NCBI RefSeq assembly: GCF_014269185.2
Contig: NZ_JABWRZ020000001.1
Location: forward strand, 1,575,001 to 1,639,000
Source of the DNA: Pseudomonas oryzicola
GTDB lineage: Bacteria > Pseudomonadota > Gammaproteobacteria > Pseudomonadales > Pseudomonadaceae
DNA length: 64,000 nucleotides
Reading direction: 5' to 3'
Shown: positions 1 to 9,047 of the stretch, in pieces
How positions within the stretch are numbered: position 1 is the first letter of the stretch
How the letters are laid out: each line of letters begins with the position of its first letter
Program-made: the position numbers and the translations under genes
Notes under the pieces: generated by a model
What the model saw: only the letters and a program-made list of their open reading frames with translations
Databases searched by the model: none
Told to the model about the DNA's origin: nothing

Positions 1-1
1 C

Positions 2-1024
2 CTCTCCGACCGCATCGGCCGGGTGCGCACCCTGCAACTGACCGTGCTGTGGTTCGCCTTCTTCACCTTCCTTTGCGGCTTCGCCCAGAACTACGAGCAG
101 CTGCTGATCGCCCGCACCCTGATGGGCTTTGGCTTCGGTGGTGAATGGACCGCCGGCGCAGTGCTGATCGGCGAGGTGATCCGTGCCCAGGACCGTGGCA
201 AGGCGGTGGGCATGGTGCAGTCCGGCTGGGCCCTTGGCTGGGGCCTCACCGCCATTCTCTATGCGCTGCTGTTTTCCTGGCTACCGGCAGAGCAGGCCTG
301 GCGTGCGCTGTTCCTGTTGGGCCTGGTGCCGGCGATCTTCGTGATCTTCGTCCGCCGCCTGGTCAAGGACCCCGAGGTGTATCGCGAGGCCAAGGCCGTG
401 GAAAACGCCGAGGTGCCTTCGCAGTTCTACGAGATTTTTGCCCCGGGCATGCTCTGGACCACCGTGCGCGCGTCGCTGCTGACCACCGGTGCGCTGGGCG
501 GCTACTACGCCATCACCTCATGGTTGCCTACCTTCCTCAAGACCGAACGGGGCCTGAGCGTGCTGGGCACCGGTGGCTACCTGGCCATGGTGATCGTCGG
601 TTCCTACATCGGTTATGTGGTCAGCGCGTACCTGTCCGACCTGCTCGGGCGCAAGAAGAACTTCATCCTGTTCGCCGTGGGCTCGTTCGTCATCGTGCTG
701 CTGTATACGCAAATGCCGGTCAGTGATGGCGTGATGCTGTGGTTGGGGTTCCCGCTGGGCTTCTTCGCGTCGGGCATCTTCAGCGGCATGGGGGCGTTTC
801 TCACCGAGCTGTTCCCCACGCGTATCCGCGGTTCGGGGCAGGGCTTCTGCTACAACATCGGCAAGGTCGTGGCGGCGCTGTTCCCGCTGCTGATCGGCGT
901 GCTCGGCCAGAAGGTGCCGCTGGGTCTGGGTATCGGCGTGTTCTCCGCCGTGTCCTACGGCGTGGTGATCCTGGCGGCACTGAGCCTGCCGGAAACCCGC
1001 GGCAAACAGCTGCAGGCGCGGTAA
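2..1024 (+). CDS. MFS transporter, C-terminal part (5' end outside window)
   Basis: The reading frame is open from the first bases of the window, so the gene starts upstream and only its last 340 residues or so are visible. The first visible residues, LSDRIGRVRTL, are the conserved loop 2-3 motif of major facilitator transporters. They are followed by about ten hydrophobic helices and the usual end of a sugar/aromatic-acid type MFS protein (LPETRGK). The motif GFGFGGEWTAG resembles that of the sialate/shikimate/aromatic acid symporter groups. It lies 36 bp upstream of pxpA on the same strand, so it may import a substrate for that operon or simply share a transcript. The substrate cannot be read from the sequence. 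Confidence 0.85.
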   Translation, partial: LSDRIGRVRTLQLTVLWFAFFTFLCGFAQNYEQLLIARTLMGFGFGGEWTAGAVLIGEVIRAQDRGKAVGMVQSGWALGWGLTAILYALLFSWLPAEQAWRALFLLGLVPAIFVIFVRRLVKDPEVYREAKAVENAEVPSQFYEIFAPGMLWTTVRASLLTTGALGGYYAITSWLPTFLKTERGLSVLGTGGYLAMVIVGSYIGYVVSAYLSDLLGRKKNFILFAVGSFVIVLLYTQMPVSDGVMLWLGFPLGFFASGIFSGMGAFLTELFPTRIRGSGQGFCYNIGKVVAALFPLLIGVLGQKVPLGLGIGVFSAVSYGVVILAALSLPETRGKQLQAR

Positions 1025-1060
1025 GGTAGGCATATGAACAACCACATGGGAGGCCGAGCG

Positions 1061-1813
1061 GTGAAACGCCTGCTACTCAACTGCGACATGGGCGAGAGTT
1101 TCGGCAGCTGGCGCATGGGCCTGGATGCCGAGGTCATGCCGTTTATCGATTGCGCCAACATCGCCTGCGGCTACCACGCCGGCGACCCTGGCATCATGCG
1201 CCGCACCGTGGCCCTGGCGCTGGCGCACGGGGTCACCATTGGCGCGCACCCGGCCTACCCGGACCTGGTCGGTTTCGGCCGCCGCTCCATGGCCTGCAGC
1301 GCGGAGGAAATCCGCGACCTGCTGCACTACCAGATCGGTGCGCTGGACGGTATCTGCAAGGTGCAGGGTGGCCGCGTGGCCTATGTGAAACCCCATGGCG
1401 CACTGTACAACGACATGATGGCCGACCCGCTCAAGCTGCGCAGCGTGCTGGAGGCTGTGGCGGATTATGGCGGTGACCTGCCGCTGATGCTGATGGCCAC
1501 CGCCGACAACCGTGCTGCCCAGGCACTGGGTGATGAAATTGGCGTGCCGCTGTGGTTCGAGGCGTTCGCCGACCGCGCCTACACCGCCAGCGGCCACCTG
1601 GTGTCGCGGCGCCTGCCCGGTGCGGTGCACCACGACCCGGCACTGGTAGTGGGCCAGGCCGTGCGCCTTGCCCGTGGCGAAACGCTGGTGGCGGACGATG
1701 GCAGCGCGTTGCAACTTGAGGCCAGCACCCTGTGCGTGCACGGCGACAACGACAGCTCGGTGGCGGCGGTTCGGCAGATTCGCCAGGCCCTTGAAGCGCT
1801 GGAGTCGCCATGA
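1061..1813 (+). CDS. pxpA: 5-oxoprolinase subunit PxpA (LamB/YcsF family)
   Basis: This is the LamB/YcsF family, subunit A of the ATP-dependent bacterial 5-oxoprolinase, which opens 5-oxoproline (pyroglutamate) to glutamate together with PxpB and PxpC in the cytoplasm. The family signatures NCDMGESFG near the start and [12 protein letters not shown] around residues 30-42 are present, as is [11 protein letters not shown]. About 250 residues is the normal length. I chose the GTG at 1061 because GGAGG lies 7 nt before it; an in-frame ATG at 1034 would add nine unconserved residues. The stop overlaps the pxpB start in ATGA, so translation is probably coupled. Confidence 0.93.
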   Translation: MKRLLLNCDMGESFGSWRMGLDAEVMPFIDCANIACGYHAGDPGIMRRTVALALAHGVTIGAHPAYPDLVGFGRRSMACSAEEIRDLLHYQIGALDGICKVQGGRVAYVKPHGALYNDMMADPLKLRSVLEAVADYGGDLPLMLMATADNRAAQALGDEIGVPLWFEAFADRAYTASGHLVSRRLPGAVHHDPALVVGQAVRLARGETLVADDGSALQLEASTLCVHGDNDSSVAAVRQIRQALEALESP

Positions 1814-2496
1814 AACCGCGGATCGAAGTCGTGGCCATCGACAGCCTGATGGTGCGCCTGTTCGAGCGTATCGACGAGGCCAACATGCCGTGGTTGCTCG
1901 CCGCCAGCCAGCGCTTGCGCGCGGCGTTCGCTGAGCACCTGCTGGACCTGGTGCCGTCCTACACCACGCTGATGGTGCAGTGTGCCCTGCCACCCGCCGA
2001 GGCGCGGGCGCTGATCAACCAGGCGCTGGCGGGCCTGCAGCCGGATGCGGGCAGCGCCGGTCGGCGTCATGAAATCCCTGTGTGGTACGACGCCAGCGTA
2101 GGCCCTGAGCTGCCGGTACTGGCGGCCCGCAGTGGCTTGAGCGAAGCCGAGGTGGTGCGCTTGCACAGCGAGCGCGAGTACCCGGTGTTCGCCCTGGGTT
2201 TCGCCCCTGGCTTCGGCTTCATGGGCCTAGTCGACGAACGCTTGGCAAGCCCGCGCCTGAGTACCCCACGCAAGCGCGTGGCGGCCGGTAGTGTCGGCAT
2301 TGCCGAGCGCCAGACAGCGGCGTATCCGGCGGTTTCCCCGGGTGGCTGGAACCTGATCGGCCGAACCCCGGTGCGGCTGTTCGACCGGGAGCGTGAAGGT
2401 TACAGCCTGTTGCAAGCGGGTGACCGGGTGCGCTTCGTGCCGGTTTCGCGCAGTGAGTTCCTGGCCTTGGGTGGTGATGTGGAGGCGCAAGGATGA
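1810..2496 (+). CDS. pxpB: 5-oxoprolinase subunit PxpB (KipI family)
   Basis: This 228-residue protein belongs to the KipI/allophanate hydrolase subunit 1 family. With PxpC it forms the half of 5-oxoprolinase thought to activate the substrate. The typical motif [13 protein letters not shown] is visible near residues 128-140, followed by [13 protein letters not shown] and [13 protein letters not shown], all characteristic of the family. The start codon overlaps the pxpA stop (ATGA) and its own stop overlaps the pxpC start in the same way, which fixes the start and points to a stoichiometric complex. In Bacillus the homologue KipI inhibits sporulation kinase KinA; that role is not expected in Pseudomonas. 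Confidence 0.93.
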   Translation: MKPRIEVVAIDSLMVRLFERIDEANMPWLLAASQRLRAAFAEHLLDLVPSYTTLMVQCALPPAEARALINQALAGLQPDAGSAGRRHEIPVWYDASVGPELPVLAARSGLSEAEVVRLHSEREYPVFALGFAPGFGFMGLVDERLASPRLSTPRKRVAAGSVGIAERQTAAYPAVSPGGWNLIGRTPVRLFDREREGYSLLQAGDRVRFVPVSRSEFLALGGDVEAQG

Positions 2497-3410
2497 AGCA
2501 GTTGCAGATCGAGGCCAGCACGCCGCTGTGCCAGTTGCAGGATGCGGGACGCTTTGGCGTACGCCACCTGGGCGTGACCCAGGGCGGGGCGCTCGACTGG
2601 GTGGCGATGCACTGGGCCAACTGGCTGCTGGGCAATCCCCTCGCTGCGCCAGTGGTGGAGGTGGCGCTGGGTGGTTTTTGCGTGGTGGCCGAACAGGATT
2701 GCGTGCTGGCGCTGGCCGGCGCCGACCTGCAGGCGCGGGTCGACGATCAGCCGCTGGCGCCGTGGCGCAGCTTTGCCTTGGCCAAGGGGCAGCGGTTGAC
2801 CCTGCAGCAGCCGAAGCAGGGCGTGCGGGCCTACCTGGCGGCACCTGGCGGGTTCCTTGGTGCGGACGTGCTGGGCAGTTGTGCCACGGTGGTGCGCGAA
2901 GCGCTGGGTGGCATCGAGGGCCAGGGGGCTGCGCTTGGCAAAGGCCAGCTGCTGACCTTCGCCGGTACCGCAACGACGCTGCGCGAGGTGCCGCCAGCGC
3001 TGCGTCCGCAGTACCCGCAAAAGCCTGTGCTCGACCTGGTGATGGGGGCGCAGATCGGTGAGTTCAGCGGTACCAGCCTATTCGAAGCGTTCAATCGCGA
3101 GTGGATGCTGGACAGCCGCGCCGACCGCATGGGCATCCGCCTGTTGGGGCCACAGTTGGTCTACCAGGGGGCGCCGATGATTTCCGAGGGCATTCCGCTG
3201 GGCGCGGTACAGGTGCCGCCGGACGGGCAGCCGATCGTGTTGCTCAATGACCGGCAGACCATTGGCGGTTATCCGCGGCTGGGGGCTTTGACGCCGCTGG
3301 CGCTGGCACAGCTGGCGCAGTGCATGCCGGGAGCGGTGGTGCGCTTCAGGGCGGTGGTGCAGGATGAGGCGTGGCGGGAGCAGCAGGCATACCTGGACCG
3401 TTGGCGTTAA
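2493..3410 (+). CDS. pxpC: 5-oxoprolinase subunit PxpC (KipA family biotin-dependent carboxyltransferase-like)
   Basis: This is the third subunit of the 5-oxoprolinase, a 305-residue member of the KipA/allophanate hydrolase subunit 2 family. Recognisable segments are LQDAGRFGVRHLGVTQGGALD near the N-terminus, YLAAPGGFLG near residues 112-121, and the C-terminal block of SRADRMGIRL, SEGIPLGAVQVPPDGQPIVLL and DRQTIGGYPRLG. The start overlaps the pxpB stop (ATGA). It is the last gene of the operon and is followed by a REP palindrome pair that may act as a transcript end or mRNA stabiliser. Confidence 0.93.
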   Translation: MKQLQIEASTPLCQLQDAGRFGVRHLGVTQGGALDWVAMHWANWLLGNPLAAPVVEVALGGFCVVAEQDCVLALAGADLQARVDDQPLAPWRSFALAKGQRLTLQQPKQGVRAYLAAPGGFLGADVLGSCATVVREALGGIEGQGAALGKGQLLTFAGTATTLREVPPALRPQYPQKPVLDLVMGAQIGEFSGTSLFEAFNREWMLDSRADRMGIRLLGPQLVYQGAPMISEGIPLGAVQVPPDGQPIVLLNDRQTIGGYPRLGALTPLALAQLAQCMPGAVVRFRAVVQDEAWREQQAYLDRWR

Positions 3411-3423
3411 GGCTTCCGGCCTC

Positions 3424-3508
3424 TTCGCGGGTGAACCCGCTCCCACAGGTACCCCACAGGCCTCAAGGCTTGCGCAATACCTGTGGGAGCGGGTTCACCC
3501 GCGAAAGG
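3424..3508. repeat. REP palindrome pair (REPIN-like), inverted
   Basis: Two copies of a short palindrome of the form TTCGCGGGTgaACCCGC followed by TCCCACAGG face each other across about 30 bp, between the converging ends of pxpC and the VWA gene. Such inverted pairs of extragenic palindromes are characteristic of Pseudomonas putida-group chromosomes and are mobilised by RAYT transposases encoded elsewhere. Related pairs occur in this window at 49371 and 63531. Confidence 0.85.
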
Positions 3509-3524
3509 GCCGGCACTGGCAACA

Positions 3525-4703
3525 TCACTTGGACAGGTAACGCATCCCTTCTTCCAACCCCTGCAAGGTCAGCGGGTACATCTTGTCTTCGATCAGGTCG
3601 CGCACCAGATGGGTCGATGCGGTATAGTCCCAGGCCTGCTTGGGGTAGGGGTTGATCCAGATGATCTTCCTGAATTTCTCCATGAAGCGCTGCATCCACA
3701 CGTAGCCGGCTTCTTCGTTCCAGTGCTCGACGCTACCACCCGGCTGGGTGATTTCGTAGGGCGCCATGGCCGCATCGCCGACGAACACCACTTTGTAGTC
3801 ATCGCCGTATTTGTGCAGCAGGTCGAAGGTGGAATACCGCTCCGAGGTGCGGCGCAGGTTGTTCTTCCATACCGACTCGTACACGAAGTTGTGGAAGTAG
3901 TAGTACTCCAGGTGCTTGAACTCGGTCTTGCACGCCGAAAACAGCTCTTCGCAGACCTTGATGTGGGCATCCATCGACCCGCCGATGTCGAACAGCAACA
4001 GCAGCTTGACCGTGTTGCGCCGCTCGGGACGCATCTGGATGTTCAGCAGCCCGGCATCGCGTGCGGTGTGGTCGATGGTGCCGTCGATGTCCAGCTCTTC
4101 GGCGGCGCCTTCGCGGGCGAACTTGCGCAACCGGCGCAACGCCAGCTTGATGTTGCGCGTACCCAGCTCGACCTGGTCGTCAAGGTTCTTGTACTCGCGC
4201 TGGTCCCACACCTTCACTGCCTTGCCCTGGCGCTTGCCGGCCTCGCCCACGCGGATGCCCTCGGGGTTGAAACCGCCCGAGCCGAACGGGCTGGTGCCGC
4301 CGGTGCCGATCCACTTGTTGCCGCCGGCGTGGCGTTCCTTCTGCTCTTCGAGGCGCTTCTTGAATTCCTCGATCAGCTTGTCCAGGCCACCCAGCGACTG
4401 GATCTGCGCGCGTTCCTCGTCGGTCAGCGAACGCTCGAATTCCTTGCGCAGCCAGTCGTCGGGGATCAGCGCCTCGATGTGCCGGTCGAGGTTTTCCAGG
4501 CCCTTGAAATAGGCCGCGAAAGCGCGGTCGAACTTGTCGAAATGGCGTTCGTCCTTTACCAGGATGGCGCGGGCGAGGTAGTAGAACGCGTCCATGTCGG
4601 CGAACACCACATGCTTCTGCAGGGCCTGGTGCAGGTCGAGCAGTTCGCGCACCGACACCGGCACCTTGGCCGCGCGCATTTCATTGAACAGGTTGAGCAG
4701 CAT
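3525..4703 (-). CDS. VWA domain-containing protein, CoxE-like
   Basis: This 392-residue protein has a C-terminal von Willebrand factor A domain of the CoxE type. The metal-binding (MIDAS) segment reads LLFDIGGSMD around residues 240-249, the DxGGS variant usual in this family. The N-terminal half is rich in charged helices, with a glycine-rich stretch near residues 125-150. It lies 13 bp downstream of a MoxR AAA+ ATPase gene. MoxR/VWA pairs are generally thought to be chaperone or cofactor-insertion machines, with the VWA protein as substrate adaptor. The client of this pair is unknown. The ATG at 4703 follows the stop of the ATPase gene. Confidence 0.9.
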   Translation of the reverse strand: MLLNLFNEMRAAKVPVSVRELLDLHQALQKHVVFADMDAFYYLARAILVKDERHFDKFDRAFAAYFKGLENLDRHIEALIPDDWLRKEFERSLTDEERAQIQSLGGLDKLIEEFKKRLEEQKERHAGGNKWIGTGGTSPFGSGGFNPEGIRVGEAGKRQGKAVKVWDQREYKNLDDQVELGTRNIKLALRRLRKFAREGAAEELDIDGTIDHTARDAGLLNIQMRPERRNTVKLLLLFDIGGSMDAHIKVCEELFSACKTEFKHLEYYYFHNFVYESVWKNNLRRTSERYSTFDLLHKYGDDYKVVFVGDAAMAPYEITQPGGSVEHWNEEAGYVWMQRFMEKFRKIIWINPYPKQAWDYTASTHLVRDLIEDKMYPLTLQGLEEGMRYLSK

Positions 4704-4716
4704 GGCCCGGCTCCTG

Positions 4717-5562
4717 TCAGCGGTTGCCGCGCCGGCTCATGAAGGCCAGGCGTTCGAGCAGTTGTACGTCCTGCTCGTTCTTCACCAGGGCCCCGGCCAG
4801 CGGTGGGATGGCCTTGGTCGGGTCGCGCTCGCGCAGTACCGCTTCACCAATGTTGTCGGCCATCAGCAGCTTGAGCCAGTCGACCAGCTCGGAGGTGGAC
4901 GGCTTTTTCTTCAGGCCTGGCACCTTGCGCACGTCGAAGAACACATCCAGCGCTTCGCTGACCAGCGCCTGGCTGATGTTGGGGTAGTGCACGTCGACGA
5001 TCTGCTGCAGGGTGGTGCGGTCGGGGAAGGCGATGTAGTGGAAGAAGCAGCGGCGCAGGAAGGCGTCCGGCAGTTCCTTCTCGTTGTTCGAGGTGATGAT
5101 GATGATCGGGCGCTGCTTGGCCTTGATGGTTTCGTCGATTTCGTAGACGTAGAACTCCATCTTGTCGAGTTCCTGCAGCAGGTCGTTGGGGAACTCGATG
5201 TCGGCCTTGTCGATTTCATCGATCAGCAGGATCACCCGTTCATCGGCCTCGAAGGCTTCCCAGAGCTTGCCTTTCTTCAGGTAGTTGCGCACGTCGTGGA
5301 CCTTGTCCACGCCCAGCTGCGAGTCGCGCAGGCGGCTGACCGCATCGTATTCGTACAGGCCCTGGTGGGCCTTGGTGGTGGACTTGATGTGCCAGGTGAT
5401 CAGCCGTGCACCGAACGAGGCGGCCAGCTGCTCGGCGAGCATGGTCTTGCCGGTGCCGGGTTCGCCCTTGACCAGCAAGGGGCGTTCGAGGGTGATGGCC
5501 GCGTTTACCGCCAGTTTCAGGTCGTCTGTGGCGACGTAGTCGCGGGTGCCTTCGAACTTCAT
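4717..5562 (-). CDS. MoxR family AAA+ ATPase
   Basis: This 281-residue MoxR-type AAA+ ATPase has the Walker A motif GEPGTGKT near residues 34-41 and Walker B VILLIDEIDKAD near residues 102-113. They are followed by the sensor-1 region IIITSNNEKELPDAFLRRC with its arginine finger. I chose the ATG at 5562 (protein starting MKFEGT) because AGAGGACA precedes it by about 8 nt. An in-frame ATG at 5634 would add 24 residues lying across an inverted repeat and is unlikely. It is the upstream partner of the VWA gene 13 bp downstream, and the two probably act as one unit. Confidence 0.93.
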   Translation of the reverse strand: MKFEGTRDYVATDDLKLAVNAAITLERPLLVKGEPGTGKTMLAEQLAASFGARLITWHIKSTTKAHQGLYEYDAVSRLRDSQLGVDKVHDVRNYLKKGKLWEAFEADERVILLIDEIDKADIEFPNDLLQELDKMEFYVYEIDETIKAKQRPIIIITSNNEKELPDAFLRRCFFHYIAFPDRTTLQQIVDVHYPNISQALVSEALDVFFDVRKVPGLKKKPSTSELVDWLKLLMADNIGEAVLRERDPTKAIPPLAGALVKNEQDVQLLERLAFMSRRGNR

Positions 5563-5582
5563 GAGTCTGTCCTCTGCAGTGG

Positions 5583-5610
5583 CCTGTACCGGCCCTCTCG
5601 CCGGTACAGG
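5583..5610. repeat. 11-bp perfect inverted repeat in the MoxR leader
   Basis: CCTGTACCGGC and its reverse complement are separated by six bases, about 20 bp upstream of the MoxR start codon. No T-run follows on either strand, so it is not a classical intrinsic terminator. It could be a leader hairpin, an operator, or a remnant terminator of the upstream DUF748 gene on the same strand. Confidence 0.6.
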
Positions 5611-5708
5611 CAACACATGTTTGTAATTTGCCAACGACTATAACGCGGGGGTCGCCGGCTGGAAACGCAGACCGGGTATTCAGTCCCTGAATGCCCCGTC
5701 ACACGATC

Positions 5709-6782
5709 TCAGTCGGAATCCGGCGCGTCACGCTCATAGCGCGCATTGAACGCTTCGATGAACCCGTTGCGCAGAATCTGCAGGAACGCCTCGAACGCGC
5801 TGATATCCTGCTTGCGTACGCTGCCATGCAATTCCACGCGGGTGGCGAACTGGTTCTTCGGCTGGTTTTTCAATACTGTCTCGGTCGCGCCCACCAGCGC
5901 TTCCCAGACCGAGCGGAAGAAGCCTTTGTCCTTTTCCTGCACATCCTGCTGCCAGTCGAACACATCCACATCCCGCAACAGCGGCTTGATGTAGCCATTC
6001 AAGCGCCCGTCGGTAGCCTCGGCCTCTATCACCACGTCGCCGTGCCCGGCATTGAAGTCGAACTTGCCGTAGGCGCTGGCGAAGTCATTGAGCTTGCGCA
6101 GCTCGATCCCGGTAGCGCGCAGGCGGAACTCGAAATCATCGAAGTTACTGAACGGATCGAACGTGGCACGGCTTTCCACCTTGGCATCGCCCACGATCAG
6201 CGCCGTGCCATCGAAGCTGGCGTCGCGTCGGCCTTGTTCGTCGCGGATGTTGGTGAGGTTGCGAATGCTGGCGTTCAGCTGGGTGGCCTTGAGGTTGACC
6301 GGTGGCTTCGAGTTGAAATTGCGGAAGGTCAGCACGCCATCATCGATGCGTACCTCGTTGAGGGTGATCGGCAGCAGTTTTTCCAGTTGCTGGCGCCAGT
6401 CGGTGCCCTGGCCGGTCTGCGAGTTCTGTTTGTTGCCGCCGTCGACGAAGTTCAGTTCGGGCCGGTCGAACACCACTTCGGCAACCACCGCACGGTCGTA
6501 CCACAGGGCGTGCCAGCTCACCGACAGGTCGATCAGTGGTGCGTCGAGGAACGGCACCGGCACCTTGCCGGTGGTCTTGACGATCTTCAGCCCGTTGATC
6601 TGGTACGCGCCGCGCCACCAGGCCAGGTCGACGTCGGCTATCTGGCCACGGTAGTCGCCCATGTCGGCCAGCTTGTCGTTGAGGTAGTCGCGCACCAGGT
6701 AGGGCAAGGCCAGGTGCAGCACCAGCAACAGCACGATCAGGCTGGCCAGGCCGATCAACGGCCAGCGGTAGCGGGCTCTCAT
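5709..6782 (-). CDS. DUF748 domain-containing protein (AsmA-like)
   Basis: This 357-residue protein has one N-terminal membrane anchor (residues about 7-28, LIGLASLIVLLLVLHLALPYL). The long periplasmic part matches the DUF748/AsmA-like style: beta-rich, with repeated phrases such as VFDRPELNF, LNEVRIDDGVLTF and TGIELRKLNDFA. Proteins of this group are envelope proteins, and some AsmA-like relatives are implicated in lipid transport to the outer membrane. The specific function here is unknown. It is on the same strand as the MoxR/VWA pair but 146 bp upstream of MoxR, so co-transcription is possible but not shown. It is divergent from cysK. Confidence 0.85.
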   Translation of the reverse strand: MRARYRWPLIGLASLIVLLLVLHLALPYLVRDYLNDKLADMGDYRGQIADVDLAWWRGAYQINGLKIVKTTGKVPVPFLDAPLIDLSVSWHALWYDRAVVAEVVFDRPELNFVDGGNKQNSQTGQGTDWRQQLEKLLPITLNEVRIDDGVLTFRNFNSKPPVNLKATQLNASIRNLTNIRDEQGRRDASFDGTALIVGDAKVESRATFDPFSNFDDFEFRLRATGIELRKLNDFASAYGKFDFNAGHGDVVIEAEATDGRLNGYIKPLLRDVDVFDWQQDVQEKDKGFFRSVWEALVGATETVLKNQPKNQFATRVELHGSVRKQDISAFEAFLQILRNGFIEAFNARYERDAPDSD

Positions 6783-6916
6783 CAGCGTGTCTCCAAGGCA
6801 GCATGTGCGGTTGACCGCAACGCGGCTCGCTGAGTTCGAACGGGCTTTACGGGCTACCGGGGCGGGCTTACCCTTGAGGTCTTTCCCTGCTGTCTTTCAT
6901 GCCAAGGACCCCTGCC

Positions 6917-7891
<975 letters not shown>

Positions 7892-8063
7892 TTGGCCTTG
7901 TGGCTGACCCGGCGCAACGTTCGCTGGCCGGGTTCATTGCAAAATCTTCATCAATGAGTTGCCGCCCGGGTTGTTTTTACACCGGCGGCAGCGGTTTATG
8001 ATGGCAGGATGATTTACCGGAGTGCAGGGCCCTGGCGCTGTCTCTTCCTCAAGGAGTGAAAGC

Positions 8064-8999
8064 ATGACCGTTTCCTTTGCAGCCAAGGCGGGTGTCTTGC
8101 TGGTGTTTTTCGGCAGTGTGTTGTTCGTGCACCTGCGCGGCAAGGCTCGCCTGCCGGTGTTGCGCCAGTTCGTCAACCATTCGGCGCTGTTCGCCCCCTA
8201 TAACAGCCTGATGTACCTGTTTTCCGGCGTGCCATCCAAGCCTTACCTGGACCGCCAGCGCTTCCCCGAACTGGATGTGCTCAAGGATAACTGGCAGGAA
8301 ATTCGCGAAGAGGCCATGCGCCTGTTCGATGAAGGCTATATCCGTGCCGCCGAAAAGGATAACGATGCCGGCTTCGGTTCGTTCTTCAAGAAAGGCTGGA
8401 AGCGCTTCTACCTGAAGTGGTACGACAAGCCGCTGCCCTCGGCGGAAACCCTCTGCCCGCGCACCGTCGAGCTGGTCAGCAGCATCCCCAACGTCAAGGG
8501 CGCGATGTTTGCCCTGCTGCCGGGTGGCAGCCACCTGAACCCGCACCGCGACCCGTTCGCCGGCTCCTTGCGCTACCACCTGGGGCTGTCCACGCCCAAC
8601 TCCGACGCCTGCCGTATCTACGTCGATGGCGAGGAATACGCCTGGCGCGATGGCGAGGATGTGATGTTCGACGAAACCTACGTGCACTGGGTCAAGAACG
8701 AGACCGACGTCACCCGGGTGATCCTGTTCTGCGACATCGAACGCCCGCTGAGCAGCCCCCTGATGACCCGCATCAACCGCAAGGTCAGCGCCTTCCTGGG
8801 CCGCGCCACCGCGCCGCAGAACACCGACGACGAGCGCGTGGGCGGGATCAACCAGGCCTATGCCTGGAGCAAGCGCTTCAGCAACCGGATCAGCGGCCAG
8901 GTGAAGCAGTTCAAGCGCGCCAACCCCAAGGCCTACCGCGTATTGCGGCCGGTGCTGGCGGTGCTGGTGGCATATCTGCTGTATCGCTGGTTGTTCTGA
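8064..8999 (+). CDS. lpxO: LpxO-type lipid A hydroxylase (aspartyl/asparaginyl beta-hydroxylase family)
   Basis: This 311-residue member of the aspartyl/asparaginyl beta-hydroxylase fold is an Fe(II)/2-oxoglutarate dioxygenase. In Gram-negative bacteria, members of this length with a membrane anchor are LpxO enzymes, which hydroxylate a secondary acyl chain of lipid A. A hydrophobic N-terminal helix (residues about 4-22) and a C-terminal one (LRPVLAVLVAYLLYRWLF) suggest inner-membrane attachment. The iron ligands lie in HLNPHRDP near residues 157-164, with the later histidine in the YVHWVKNETD region. The ATG at 8064 has AAGGAG upstream; the GTG at 8022 is upstream of that signal. Pseudomonads often carry two LpxO paralogues, so the exact one is uncertain. 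Confidence 0.85.
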   Translation: MTVSFAAKAGVLLVFFGSVLFVHLRGKARLPVLRQFVNHSALFAPYNSLMYLFSGVPSKPYLDRQRFPELDVLKDNWQEIREEAMRLFDEGYIRAAEKDNDAGFGSFFKKGWKRFYLKWYDKPLPSAETLCPRTVELVSSIPNVKGAMFALLPGGSHLNPHRDPFAGSLRYHLGLSTPNSDACRIYVDGEEYAWRDGEDVMFDETYVHWVKNETDVTRVILFCDIERPLSSPLMTRINRKVSAFLGRATAPQNTDDERVGGINQAYAWSKRFSNRISGQVKQFKRANPKAYRVLRPVLAVLVAYLLYRWLF

Positions 9000-9010
9000 T
9001 TCCTGCCTCG

Positions 9011-9029
9011 GGGGCTGTGCTGCAGCCCC
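9011..9029. terminator. Hairpin between convergent lpxO and ATPase genes
   Basis: A 7-bp GC-rich stem (GGGGCTG / CAGCCCC) with a 5-nt loop lies in the 48-bp gap between the converging lpxO and ATPase genes. No T-run follows, so its activity as an intrinsic terminator is uncertain. Confidence 0.4.
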
Positions 9030-9047
9030 TGTGCAACTCCAGGTTGC

